Translations under genes and position numbers: made by a program | The notes under the pieces: generated by a model | Databases searched by the model: none | Told to the model about the DNA's origin: nothing | The model's input: the letters and a program-made list of their open reading frames with translations, nothing else | Shown: piece by piece, positions 1 to 8,460 of the stretch | Position numbering within the stretch: the first letter of the stretch is position 1 | Layout of the letters: each line of letters starts with the position of its first letter | DNA from: Candidatus Eiseniibacteriota bacterium | GTDB taxonomy: Bacteria; JAFGKV01 | NCBI GenBank assembly: GCA_025453925.1 | Contig: JALOPK010000059.1 | Coordinates: 1 to 13,738 of the forward strand | Direction: 5' to 3' | DNA length: 13,738 nucleotides

Positions 1-32
1 TGCGACAGTGCCCGCATGATCACGGATGGAGC

Positions 33-2306
33 ATGCTTGCGCCTGCCATCTCCATGGGGCTTCTCCTCCTCTCCTGCGGCCGGGAGCCTTCGAGCAGAAC
101 CGCCCCAGGCCCCGGGCCCGGAATCGAGAGCCTCCTCGACCAGGTTCCCGATGACATGCCCGCGGGGCCGTGGAGCGCGCTGACGCTTGAGGGCGGCACT
201 TCCGCAGACGGAGACAATCGGGTCCGCCTTGACGGAGGGGGACAGCGTCGCCCTCTGAGTGGCAGGAGGGAGTTCAATTCCGGCGGCACGGTCGTGGTCA
301 GGCTTGCGTACGGCGGGCCGTGGCGGACGAGCGCGACCGTCGAGGCGCGCCTCCTCAAGGATGATGCCATCGTGGCGGTGGACACCAGCGCGCTCGGGCG
401 GAGCTGGGCCGAACTGCGCGTGGCAACTCCCGCGGCGGGCGCCGACGAACTCCAGATCGTGCACCGCACCGGTCATCAGGAAGAAATGCCCTCAGCGTCC
501 GCCATGGCGTTGGAGGTACATTCGTCTGACAGCCGGGTGCTGAGGCGCGCCAGCGCCATGCTGGCGTGGGCGGTCCGCGCTCCCGCTACCGACGCACAGA
601 TGGTATTGGGGGTGAGGAAGTTCGGGCTCACGAGGGAGGGAACTCGCAGGAATGCTGTGGCCTTGTCCTCGGGCGACACTCTGACCTTCGAGGTGCCGCC
701 GGGACTGGGAATCGTGCAGTTGCGATTCTGGTCGGCGGCGCTGAGAGTCATTCCTTCCGAGCCAGGGCGGCTGGTGGTGGAGTGGGAGGACGAGTCGGGT
801 TGGCGCGAGATCGGCTCGTGGGATGCCAGGGATCTGTCGGGAGCGGGGTGGCGGCCGTGGGACTCCCTGCCATTCTCCCGGGCGCGAAGGATCCGTTTCA
901 TGATGAGGGGCGTCGAGCATCTGGTGGCCGTGGGGTCGCCCTTGCTGACGGCAGACCCTGAACTGGGGCCGACACGAAAGAACGTGATCCTGATCGATCT
1001 CGACACGATGAGGGCCGACCGGCTCGGCTGCTATGGGTATCGGGAGAGGCCGACCTCAGCCAGGTTGGATTCGGTGCTGAGCGCGAAGGGCTTCTTCCTA
1101 TTCACGCACGCGTACTCCGCCGGGCCGTGGACGTTGCCGGCCACCGCGAAGTTCATGACCTCCAGATACCGCAACATCGACCGGGACGCCACGCTCCCCG
1201 GGGAGCACACGACACTGGCGGAAACGCTTCGCGGGCAGGGATACTATTGCGCTGCGTTCACAGGAGGCGGCATCCTGCGTCTTCCGGGGTTCGAGCAGGG
1301 GTTCCACCGCTACCACTGGAGCGAGGAGCTGGGCGACGACTACGGAAAGGTGGAGAGCACGTTCCCGATGGCGGCGGCATGGCTCCGAAAGACCGACCTC
1401 AGGCCGTTCTTCCTGTTCGTCCACACGTACGAACCCCACCGACCCTACACGAGGGATGTGTTCTGCAAGGGGTTGCCCCACGGCAGACTCGGTGACCTCT
1501 CGCGCGGCGAGCACCTCAAGCTGCGCACAGTGTTGGGTCATGAGTGGAACGGGGCGCTCTCCCGTGACGAGAGCCTCTATGTGCAGGCTGCCTATGACGG
1601 AGGAGTGAGAGTCGCTTGCGATGCCACGGCGGATCTCCTGACGCTCGTGGACGACCTGGACCTCTGGGGGAACACCGTAGTGGTGATCCTCAGCGACCAC
1701 GGCGAGGAGTTCCGGGAGCACTCGAATGTCTTTGCCGACCATTGCGATGAGTCGGTCTACGGGGAGACAATCGATGTTCCCTTCCTGTTCTATGATCCGG
1801 CCCACGCGCGTGCGGGGATCCAGAGGATCGAGAACGCCGTGAGCACGGTTGACCTGGTGCCCACGATCGCCGGGGCGCTCGGGCTTGCCCCGGCCGACCA
1901 CTGCGATGGGGTCAACCTGGGGCCGCTGTTGGCAGGAGGCACAATCGCGCGTCCCGTGCCGATCATCGCCATGAGTCACCCTGGGTTCACTCCCGGAAGT
2001 GTGCGAAGCGCCGTCATTGTGGACGGGCTGAAGTACATTGCGGCCGACACCGCCATCGCATCGCCCGCCCTCATGTATCCTCGGCACGAGCAATTGTACG
2101 ATCTGCGCCGGGATCCCCGCGAGGCCAGCGACCTCGCCGCGTTGTCACCCAAGGATGTCGACCGTCTTGCCAGGCTGCTGCGTGACGGTCTGTCTGCGGC
2201 TGCACCCCTTGTTGAGGCGGCCGCCGATACCCATCCTGCGATATCACCGAAGCTGCTCGAGCAGCTTCGGGCGTTGGGCTACGCGGTCAGCGACTCGGCG
2301 CGGTAG
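33..2306 (+). CDS. Putative lipoprotein, sulfatase/alkaline-phosphatase superfamily hydrolase
   Basis: Probably an envelope-anchored metal-dependent phospho- or sulfo-ester hydrolase; substrate unknown. Residues 8-15 (MGLLLLSC) form a hydrophobic stretch ending in a lipobox-like LLSC with Cys15. Residues about 20-310 are beta-rich and unrecognised. The catalytic domain starts near residue 316 (NVILIDLDTMRADRLGCYGY) with putative metal ligand Asp324. It continues with PWTLPATA (365-372), EPHRPY (His469) and SDHGEE (Asp555, His556). Where sulfatases carry CxPSR or SxPSR, the aligned residues are Thr367-Leu-Pro-Ala-Thr, so formylglycine cannot form; Thr367 could be a direct nucleophile as in alkaline-phosphatase relatives. 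The ATG at 33 gives a very short, uncharged signal n-region, and the frame is open back to base 3 with an Arg codon there, so the true start may lie left of the window. It is followed by hairpins and convergent with mrfB. Family call secure; specific activity not. Confidence 0.85.
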   Translation: MLAPAISMGLLLLSCGREPSSRTAPGPGPGIESLLDQVPDDMPAGPWSALTLEGGTSADGDNRVRLDGGGQRRPLSGRREFNSGGTVVVRLAYGGPWRTSATVEARLLKDDAIVAVDTSALGRSWAELRVATPAAGADELQIVHRTGHQEEMPSASAMALEVHSSDSRVLRRASAMLAWAVRAPATDAQMVLGVRKFGLTREGTRRNAVALSSGDTLTFEVPPGLGIVQLRFWSAALRVIPSEPGRLVVEWEDESGWREIGSWDARDLSGAGWRPWDSLPFSRARRIRFMMRGVEHLVAVGSPLLTADPELGPTRKNVILIDLDTMRADRLGCYGYRERPTSARLDSVLSAKGFFLFTHAYSAGPWTLPATAKFMTSRYRNIDRDATLPGEHTTLAETLRGQGYYCAAFTGGGILRLPGFEQGFHRYHWSEELGDDYGKVESTFPMAAAWLRKTDLRPFFLFVHTYEPHRPYTRDVFCKGLPHGRLGDLSRGEHLKLRTVLGHEWNGALSRDESLYVQAAYDGGVRVACDATADLLTLVDDLDLWGNTVVVILSDHGEEFREHSNVFADHCDESVYGETIDVPFLFYDPAHARAGIQRIENAVSTVDLVPTIAGALGLAPADHCDGVNLGPLLAGGTIARPVPIIAMSHPGFTPGSVRSAVIVDGLKYIAADTAIASPALMYPRHEQLYDLRRDPREASDLAALSPKDVDRLARLLRDGLSAAAPLVEAAADTHPAISPKLLEQLRALGYAVSDSAR

Positions 2307-2315
2307 CACAGTCAC

Positions 2316-2342
2316 GCCAAGCGTTGACCTCAACTGCTTGGC
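2316..2342 (+). terminator. Hairpin after the sulfatase-like gene, candidate terminator
   Basis: A nearly perfect stem begins 9 nt after the stop: GCCAAGC + GTTGA, loop CC, TCAAC, one bulged T, then GCTTGGC (12 pairs). No T-run follows, so it is not a textbook intrinsic terminator. Its position between two convergent genes supports a transcript-end role. Confidence 0.45.
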
Positions 2343-2382
2343 TGATCGAGCAGGGATTCGGGGGCATCATGCGAAGTACGCG

Positions 2383-2398
2383 GACCCGACTTCGGGTC
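2383..2398. terminator. Short perfect hairpin in the convergent gap, possibly bidirectional
   Basis: GACCCGA and TCGGGTC flank CT, giving a 6-7 bp stem midway between the convergent sulfatase-like gene and mrfB. It could form in either transcript. No T-run is seen on either side. Confidence 0.3.
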
Positions 2399-2428
2399 GC
2401 GCCGGTCGCCCCCTGGGTTGGGCGGACC

Positions 2429-3793
2429 CTACGGCGGCCGCCGCCAGGGCGAGCCCGATGATCGGGCGGCGAGGCGCGAGATGCGGTGCTCGATGTCTTC
2501 CCGGGTGACGCGGAATTCGGCAGCGGGAGACCGGCCCATGGCATCGAGACTGCTGAGGGTCTCCAGGGCCAGCTCCGCGAGGCGCATCGCCTCTCCGTAT
2601 TCTCTGCTGACGTGCTCCAGGTGCTTGGCGACCTCCACGAGCCCGAAGGGGCGGAGCATGGTCCCTTCGGTGGCGATGGTGGAGAACACCCGCACGGCCT
2701 CGTCGCGATCGCCGAGGCGACGATGCAGGAGCCCCAATCTGGCAAGCGTCTCCTCACGAGTCGTCACGGAGCGGAACTCACCCTCGGCGGCCACGCGGTA
2801 GAGTCGGGCGGCCTCCCGGGCGGTCTCCGTTTCCAGTATGCGCGCCACGCTGACCACGTCTTCCATACATCGGGCATCATCAGCTGCACCGCTGAGGAGT
2901 TGCAGCGCTTCAGCCGTGAGGCCGGCAAGGGAGAGGATGTCGTGGATGTTGTGCTCGAACACCGGCCGGAGCGGGCCGGCATCGCCCGAGCGGAGCGCGG
3001 CAAAGTAGAGACCCGGGATCATCGCCCCCGGCACATCCATGTCGCGCTCAACCCCCAGCACCTCGCGTTCAAGGCTGCTGAGGCTGCACCCGGCACCCCG
3101 GGCGCGCCAGAGCCGCCGTGCAGGATGCAGCATGTCCAGGTGGAGAACGGGGATGGGCGCATCGAATACGCGGTTGGTCGCGAACCGCGCCTCCAGGAGA
3201 GGAATATCGAATGCGCGGCCGTTATAGGTGACCATGCCCTCGAAGCGACGGAATCGTTCCGATAGCGTCCACAGGAGCGCGGGTTCTTCGTCATAGTCCC
3301 GTGCGAAGAACTGCTCGACCACGAACAGCGGGCCTTCCACGTATCCGATGCCCACCAGAAATGCAAATGTGCCAGCGGTCGTTGCCAGCCCTGTTGTCTC
3401 GGTATCGAGGCACAGGAGTTGAGAGGGTCGCACGCCCTCGAGGCCAGGGGTCTTGGCCACGCGGCCCATGGTGGGGCTGATCGGCGAATCCAGCGCGGAG
3501 AGCGCGCCGCCGAAACGGCCGCGCCGCGCGGAGAGCGGTGTTTCCGTCCACGTCGCGAACAGCGGGCCATGCGGTGTATCCAGAAACCGGCCGGAGACCG
3601 CGTCTTCGATGCGCACCTGGCGTCGCGGCGGAGGGCCGGCGCTGCGCACGATGCCGGACTCGACGCGGGCAATGAGCCGGCGGAGCATCTCTATGGTCTC
3701 CGGGCGCTCGCCTGCCCGGGATGAACCGGCAGCCGCGCCCGATCCGGACAGGTCGCCCAATCGATCAGACAGCGGGCGTGATGGGGAGCTCAC
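2429..3793 (-). CDS. mrfB: MrfB/YprB-like RNase H-fold exonuclease with probable TPR tail
   Basis: A 454-residue protein. B. subtilis MrfB (YprB) is a metal-dependent DNA exonuclease that works with helicase MrfA in UvrABC-independent excision repair of mitomycin C damage. Residues 1-65 are Gly/Pro/Arg-rich linker. Residues about 125-300 form the RNase H-like (RNase_H_2/DEDD) domain: LCLDTETTG with Asp130 and Glu132, VTYNGRAFDIPLLEAR with Asp196, and HNIHDILSL with Asp285. All four acidic metal ligands are present, so it should be active. Residues about 305-445 are helical and Ala/Glu/Leu-rich with TPR-like spacing, as in the B. subtilis protein. The start is GTG at 3793; the LSDRL motif just after it resembles family N-termini. 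That GTG abuts a heptanucleotide repeat, and no clear Shine-Dalgarno is visible. It lies 220 bp downstream of mrfA on the same strand. Confidence 0.88.
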   Translation of the reverse strand: MSSPSRPLSDRLGDLSGSGAAAGSSRAGERPETIEMLRRLIARVESGIVRSAGPPPRRQVRIEDAVSGRFLDTPHGPLFATWTETPLSARRGRFGGALSALDSPISPTMGRVAKTPGLEGVRPSQLLCLDTETTGLATTAGTFAFLVGIGYVEGPLFVVEQFFARDYDEEPALLWTLSERFRRFEGMVTYNGRAFDIPLLEARFATNRVFDAPIPVLHLDMLHPARRLWRARGAGCSLSSLEREVLGVERDMDVPGAMIPGLYFAALRSGDAGPLRPVFEHNIHDILSLAGLTAEALQLLSGAADDARCMEDVVSVARILETETAREAARLYRVAAEGEFRSVTTREETLARLGLLHRRLGDRDEAVRVFSTIATEGTMLRPFGLVEVAKHLEHVSREYGEAMRLAELALETLSSLDAMGRSPAAEFRVTREDIEHRISRLAARSSGSPWRRPP

Positions 3794-3819
3794 GGTTCAC
3801 GGTTCACAGTTCGCGGTTC
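3792..3819. repeat. Heptanucleotide tandem repeat (4 units) at the mrfB start
   Basis: Four consecutive 7-mers, ACGGTTC, ACGGTTC, ACAGTTC and GCGGTTC, run head to tail (GAACCGT-type on the coding strand). The array abuts and slightly overlaps the GTG start of mrfB, so unit-number changes would alter its leader. Confidence 0.8.
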
Positions 3820-4013
3820 GGGGAGGCGTCGAGTGCGAGACCCGCGCGGACGAAACGGAGGCCCTCCGTCCATTGCTGGCACGAGGTGTGCGCGCACGTG
3901 AGATCGCGACGCACGTCGCTCCCACCGAAGGGGGCGCGCAGTCGGCGGCCGCCAGATAGGGGACCCCTCTCGGTCCCCGTTTCGGGAGGGTGGAACCAGC
4001 GAACGGTCCGAGC
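3794..4013 (-). other. mrfA-mrfB spacer without a gene
   Basis: 220 bp separate two genes expected to be co-transcribed. Besides the heptamer array it holds two perfect stems: ACGGAGG/CCTCCGT around one C (3855-3869) and GGGGACC/GGTCCCC around CCTCTC (3959-3978). Frames crossing it are out-of-frame extensions from mrfA without recognisable domains. I see no promoter. Confidence 0.5.
3959..3978 (-). terminator. Hairpin just downstream of mrfA
   Basis: A 7-bp perfect GC-rich stem (GGGGACC/GGTCCCC) with a 6-nt loop begins 35 nt after the mrfA stop. There is no T-run. It may partly terminate or stabilise the mrfA transcript and so lower mrfB expression. Confidence 0.3.
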
Positions 4014-6368
4014 CTAGGAGCTGTTCGCCGCGCCACTCGTGATCTGCTCCAGCAGAGCCCGGGCGATCCTCTTGGATTCGCGACCCACGAAGTTGACGGG
4101 GCCGACGCACGACGGGCACCCATTGGCGCAGGGGCAATGGCGGATGAGAGAAAGCGTGCGCGCCAGGAGCACATCGTGCGCCCGGAAGAGACCTTCCGAG
4201 AAGCCCACCCCGCCGGGAAGGTTGTCGTAGAGAAACAACACCGGCTCGAAGTCGTCGGGCATCGCCCCCGCCTCTCCGGGAACCCGCCGCATTCCCCCCA
4301 TGGTCTGTTCCACGCTGAAACTCCCCTCGCGGTCTCCCAGGGTGGCGCCGAGATCCCTCGGATCGCACATGAGGTGGACCGCGGCGACATTGTGCAAGGC
4401 GTAGATGATGCCCAAGAGGCCGTCCACCAGCATATCCCGGGGGTAGGGGAGCCCGGCGATCAGCTCCGACGGGATGGTGAACCAGTAGCTCATGGTGTGC
4501 ATCTGGTTCTCGGGCAGACTCACCTCGCCCGCGCCGATGTTCTCCAGCGTGTGAAACTTGATCTTCTTGAATCCCACCACCTGGGTGAACACGAGCACTT
4601 CTCCGTGCTCCACGCTGATGGGACCTGAGGGGCGTTCCTCGAACGAATCGATCACGCGGACCTTGGTGTAGTTGATCGCATCGGTGAAGTAGTCGATGGC
4701 GACCTGCGACACGTAGGCCCGGCGCTCATCGAAGTTGAGCTCATCCACGTAGTACTGGGCGCCCTCGTGGATGTAGATGGCCTTCTCGTGGATCATCTCC
4801 GGCGCGCTGGTGAAGTCGACTTCGCCGATCACTCTGCTGGTGGACCCGGTGCGATCCACTACGATGAAGTTGTCCGAGGACACCGATCTCAGGCTGACAT
4901 GGTCGGCGGGGTAGTTGTCCGACGTCCAATGCCACTTGCCTCCGGCGCGACGCACGACGCCCTCCTGCTCAAGGTATTCAAGGAGCTCCTCGGTCTTTGT
5001 GTCCACCAGGTTCTCGCCCTCCTCAAAGGGCAGCTCGAACGCGGCACACTTCACGTGCGACAGAAGGATGAGGAGGTTCGAAGGGTCGATGAGCCCGTGT
5101 TCTGGGCTGCTGCCGAAGAAATAGTCGGGATTCCGCACCACGTACTGGTCGAGGGGCGCCGAAGAGGCCACCAGCACCGCGGCGGACAGGCCTGCCCGCC
5201 GCCCCGCCCGCCCCGCCTGCTGCCACGTGGAGTTGATGGTGCCGGGATACCCCGCCAGCACCGCGACATCCAGACTGCCGATGTCGACACCCAGCTCCAG
5301 CGCATTAGTCGAAACCACTCCACGCACCGTCCCGTCCCGAAGGCCCTGCTCGATTGCGCGGCGCTCCTTGGGCAGATAGCCCCCGCGGTATCCCCGCACG
5401 AGGCCGGCGTCCGCGGGAGTCTTCTCCACGCGTTTGCGGATTTCGGTCAGGAGGACTTCGGTCGTCATGCGCGCCCTGGCGAAGACGATGGTCATGATGG
5501 CGCTGTTCAGGAAGAGGCCGGCGAAGTGCACCGCCTCGGGGATGTACGACCGCCGTATCCCCAGTTCCTCCTGGATGACGGGGGGGTTGTAGAAGGCGAT
5601 CACCTTCTCGCCCCGGGGAGCACCGTTTCTGTCGACAAGATCGACCGGAGATCCGATGATCCGTTCCGCCAGCTCCTGGGGGTTTGCGATGGTCGCCGAG
5701 GAGAGAATGAACCGGGGCGACGACCCGTAGAACCCGGCGATGCGGCGCAATCGCCGAATCACGTTGGCGACATGGCTGCCGAACACGCCGCGGTAGGTGT
5801 GGAGTTCGTCGATGATGACATAGTTCAGATTCCTGAACAGCCCCATCCACTTCGTGTGATGCGGGAGGATGCCGGCGTGAAGCATGTCGGGATTGGTCAC
5901 CACGATGTGGGCCTTGTTGCGCACGGCGCGGCGCACGTCGCCGGGCGTGTCGCCGTCGTACGTGAAGGCGCTCACCGCGGACCGCAACCGCGGGATCATC
6001 TCCTGGAGCTCGGCGACCTGGTCCTGCCCGAGAGCCTTGGTCGGGAAGAGGTAGATGGCGCGGCTCGACGGGTCCTTGACGATCGAATCCAGGACGGGGA
6101 GGTTGTAGCAGAGGGTCTTGCCGGAGGCAGTGGGTGTCGTCACCACGACATCCCGCCCCTGTCGGACGAGATCGTAGACCTCGGTCTGGTGGGTGTACGG
6201 CCGGTCAATCCCGCGGGCCTCGTACGCCTCCCGGACGGCAGGAGCGAGCGTATCGGGCCAGGAGACATACTCGGCGTCGTGGGCGGGGAGTTGCCTCCAC
6301 GCCGTGATGTTGGCGCCCAACGGGCCGCGGCGAATGCTGTCCAGGATGCTCTGTAGATCGGTGCGCAT
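4014..6368 (-). CDS. mrfA: MrfA/YprA-like DExH-box DNA repair helicase, four-Cys C-terminus
   Basis: A 784-residue superfamily 2 helicase. B. subtilis MrfA (YprA) is a DNA-dependent ATPase and 3'-5' helicase acting with MrfB in mitomycin C repair. Visible motifs: Q-motif-like THQTE (59-63); Walker A TPTASGKT (78-85); FPTKAL (Ia); Walker B/II DELH (187-190) followed by the family-typical TYRGVFGSHV; motif III SAT (224-226); motif V STNALELGVDIG (353-364); motif VI QAGRAGR (384-390). The DUF1998-type end holds CPCANGCPSC with Cys745, 747, 751 and 754, matching the family's conserved four-Cys metal motif. Length is close to the roughly 750 residues of B. subtilis MrfA. The start is ATG at 6368; the upstream ribosome-binding signal is weak. 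mrfB follows on the same strand, and the Tld gene pair diverges upstream. All catalytic motifs are intact. Confidence 0.92.
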   Translation of the reverse strand: MRTDLQSILDSIRRGPLGANITAWRQLPAHDAEYVSWPDTLAPAVREAYEARGIDRPYTHQTEVYDLVRQGRDVVVTTPTASGKTLCYNLPVLDSIVKDPSSRAIYLFPTKALGQDQVAELQEMIPRLRSAVSAFTYDGDTPGDVRRAVRNKAHIVVTNPDMLHAGILPHHTKWMGLFRNLNYVIIDELHTYRGVFGSHVANVIRRLRRIAGFYGSSPRFILSSATIANPQELAERIIGSPVDLVDRNGAPRGEKVIAFYNPPVIQEELGIRRSYIPEAVHFAGLFLNSAIMTIVFARARMTTEVLLTEIRKRVEKTPADAGLVRGYRGGYLPKERRAIEQGLRDGTVRGVVSTNALELGVDIGSLDVAVLAGYPGTINSTWQQAGRAGRRAGLSAAVLVASSAPLDQYVVRNPDYFFGSSPEHGLIDPSNLLILLSHVKCAAFELPFEEGENLVDTKTEELLEYLEQEGVVRRAGGKWHWTSDNYPADHVSLRSVSSDNFIVVDRTGSTSRVIGEVDFTSAPEMIHEKAIYIHEGAQYYVDELNFDERRAYVSQVAIDYFTDAINYTKVRVIDSFEERPSGPISVEHGEVLVFTQVVGFKKIKFHTLENIGAGEVSLPENQMHTMSYWFTIPSELIAGLPYPRDMLVDGLLGIIYALHNVAAVHLMCDPRDLGATLGDREGSFSVEQTMGGMRRVPGEAGAMPDDFEPVLFLYDNLPGGVGFSEGLFRAHDVLLARTLSLIRHCPCANGCPSCVGPVNFVGRESKRIARALLEQITSGAANSS

Positions 6369-6744
6369 GTGCGGAACCTACGGCCTCTCGAGGGTGCGGT
6401 CAATCAGCCAGCGGTGCTGATTCGCGGGTGGGCACGCCCGGGCGGCGGGGTGCGGTTGCTGACCAGGAGCGGACACCCCATGTCCGTGAACGGCGCCGGT
6501 GCCGCGGGTTGACGGCGACCTCGCGCCGCTGCTTGTTGCCGCTGCCGCGCAGGTCCCGCCGGCGGTGTTGACCGTGGGGCCTGCGGGAAAGCCAGCAGGG
6601 AGATCGGAACGACCCGCCATGCGTGGCCTTGGGCGCTCCCGAGCGGGCACGGAAGCTGCATTACGGTGCAGATGTTCTCTTCTGAGACGATGTTGCCGAC
6701 GCCCTGCGGGCGCGATGAGTTGTTCAGGTTCGAAGGAGACGCAG
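6369..6744. other. Divergent intergenic region between mrfA and the Tld pair
   Basis: 376 bp that must hold the promoters for mrfA (leftward) and the Tld genes (rightward). TTGACG at 6509 and TTGACC at 6567 resemble -35 boxes, but neither has a convincing -10 about 17 nt downstream. A small hairpin, CTGCA-TTACGG-TGCAG, lies at 6656-6671. The reading frame of the first tld gene stays open back to 6499, but that part is Arg/Cys/Pro-rich and unlike a protein. Confidence 0.5.
6734..6739 (+). promoter_or_regulatory. Ribosome binding site choosing a TTG start
   Basis: AAGGAG, a near-ideal Shine-Dalgarno, ends at 6738-6739 and is followed by ACGCAG and TTG at 6745. The codons after it encode a normal Sec signal peptide. 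No in-frame ATG upstream (nearest 6715) has a comparable signal. Confidence 0.7.
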
Positions 6745-8460
6745 TTGGAGAAGATACGGCCATTTCTTGCCTCGGCACTTGCCGCGGCGCTGGTATGCGG
6801 AGGCGCGGAGGCGTCTTCCGTGCTGCTGGACGCCATGGAAGCGGAGCTTGCCCGGGCAATGGAGACGATGGGCTCCTCAACCGATGTGCCGCTCTACTAC
6901 ATGCAGTACACGGTCACCGACGAAAGCCGGTTCGAGCTCTCGGCGGCGGACGGCGGTTTCAACGCGCCGGAATCCTCGAGACTCCGATACCTCGACGTTG
7001 ACATACGAGTCGGGAGCATGTCCCTGGACAACACCCACGAGATCAGAGGGGGCGGATCGTCCGACAACTACCCTCCCCGGCGCGTCGTGCAGTTCCCGAT
7101 CCAGGATGAGCCGGGTTCCGCCCGCGCGACACTGTGGGCCGAGACGGAGTATCAGTACCACAAAGCGGTAGATCGCTACTCCAAGGTCGTTACCAACCGG
7201 CAGATCAAGGTGGAAGAGGCGGACAAATCCGCCGACTTCTCTCCCATGCCTCCGCACCAGTACGCCGAAGTGGTCGTGCCCACGCGCAGGGATACCTCGC
7301 TTATCCGGCCGATCATGCGGAGGGCGGCGAAGTACTTCACCGAGCATTCGTTCGTTCTCAACTCAGGCGTGTCCTTCACGATTCTGGACAAGACGACCTA
7401 TCTGGTGTCGAGCGAGGGTCACCGTCTCCAGTTCGGGAATCGCTATCTGAGGATGGATCTCACGGTCGTGGGTATGGCGAACGACGGGATGGAGCTGTCC
7501 CGACACGAGGGCTTCTCCGCCGCGGTGCCCGAGCACCTTCCCGATGAAACCACGGTCATGAAGACGGCCGAGCGGCTCGTGAAGGAACTCCGGCTCCTGA
7601 TCGACGCACCAGAGGTCGAGCCGTACCTCGGCCCCGCCATCCTGCGCAGCCGGGCGAGCGGGGTGTTCTTCCACGAAATCTTCGGACATCGGGTAGAGGG
7701 TCATCGGCAGAAACGCACCGATGAGGGGCAGACGTTCACGAAGAAGATCGGCGAGTCCATCCTCCCGCCGTTCATCAGCGTGTACGACGATCCCACCGTG
7801 TTTCGTCATGGGAAGCACGACCTGCGCGGATACTACGCGTTCGATGACGAGGGCACTCCCGCCCAACGGGTCACCATCGTCGAGCGCGGGGTGCTCAAGG
7901 GCTTCCTGATGTCCCGCTCCCCGATCGACGGGTTCCCTCTCAGCAACGGTCATGGGAGACGGCAATACGGCTACGACGTGGTCTCGCGTCAGGGGAATCT
8001 CATCGTCGAGTCCTCCGAGACGGTCCCCTGGGAGGAACTGCGTCGCCGGCTGATCGCCGAGTGCGAGCGCCAGGGCAAGCCCTACGGTCTGGTCTTCGAG
8101 GACATCGGCGGCGGCTTCACCACGACCGCGCGCCGCGGACCTCAGGCGTTCAAGGTGCTGCCCCTCCTGGTGACCAGGGTGTACACCGATGGACGACCTG
8201 ACGAGATCGTCCGCGGTGTGGATATCGTGGGCACGCCGCTCACCAGTTTCAACAAGATCATCTGCACCGGCGATGACTACGATGTGTTCAACGGCACATG
8301 CGGGGCCGAGTCGGGCATGGTGCCCGCATCCTGCATCTCTCCCAGCATCCTCGTCTCGGAAATCGAGGTCGAGAAGCGCCAGAAAGCCCAGGAAAAGCCC
8401 CCCATCCTCCCGCCGCCGCGATGTGATGCGGGCGGTGCGGCAGTCGGGACACATGGCTGA
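6745..8460 (+). CDS. Exported TldD-like metallopeptidase, active-site residues intact
   Basis: TldD/PmbA (peptidase U62) proteins degrade or trim peptides; in E. coli the TldD/TldE heterodimer acts in microcin B17 maturation and CcdA turnover in the cytosol. This 571-residue protein starts at TTG 6745 behind a strong AAGGAG. Residues 1-23 (EKIRPFLASALAAALVCGG then AEA) look like a Sec signal peptide with AxA cleavage, so it is probably periplasmic. The N-terminal half has the family-type LRVG/SLDNT and W..TEYQYHKA features. The zinc site is HEIFGH at 310-315 (His310, Glu311, His315). The C-terminal Cys used as a third ligand in TldD is Cys519 in NGTCGAESG, followed by VPASCISPSILVSEIEV. The next gene overlaps by 8 bp and encodes a degenerate paralogue, a probable partner. 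Family certain; export likely; substrate unknown. Confidence 0.88.
   Translation: MEKIRPFLASALAAALVCGGAEASSVLLDAMEAELARAMETMGSSTDVPLYYMQYTVTDESRFELSAADGGFNAPESSRLRYLDVDIRVGSMSLDNTHEIRGGGSSDNYPPRRVVQFPIQDEPGSARATLWAETEYQYHKAVDRYSKVVTNRQIKVEEADKSADFSPMPPHQYAEVVVPTRRDTSLIRPIMRRAAKYFTEHSFVLNSGVSFTILDKTTYLVSSEGHRLQFGNRYLRMDLTVVGMANDGMELSRHEGFSAAVPEHLPDETTVMKTAERLVKELRLLIDAPEVEPYLGPAILRSRASGVFFHEIFGHRVEGHRQKRTDEGQTFTKKIGESILPPFISVYDDPTVFRHGKHDLRGYYAFDDEGTPAQRVTIVERGVLKGFLMSRSPIDGFPLSNGHGRRQYGYDVVSRQGNLIVESSETVPWEELRRRLIAECERQGKPYGLVFEDIGGGFTTTARRGPQAFKVLPLLVTRVYTDGRPDEIVRGVDIVGTPLTSFNKIICTGDDYDVFNGTCGAESGMVPASCISPSILVSEIEVEKRQKAQEKPPILPPPRCDAGGAAVGTHG

Noticed and set aside
1098-2093. 331-codon open frame on the - strand inside the sulfatase-like gene
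   Set aside because: Antisense shadow; the + strand frame carries the alkaline-phosphatase-superfamily metal motifs.
4767-6356. 529-codon open frame on the + strand opposite mrfA
   Set aside because: It is entirely antisense to a gene with all helicase motifs. The translation is His/Gly/Arg/Val-rich with no domain, typical of a GC-rich antisense shadow.
6509-6590. TTGACG and TTGACC as sigma-70 -35 boxes for the Tld genes
   Set aside because: No acceptable -10 hexamer at 16-18 nt from either, so I do not annotate a promoter.
8189-8452. Longer N-terminus for the second Tld gene
   Set aside because: It would overlap the first gene by 270 bp with Arg/Ser-rich out-of-frame sequence. ATG 8453 or 8426 gives a signal peptide and the usual paralogue length.
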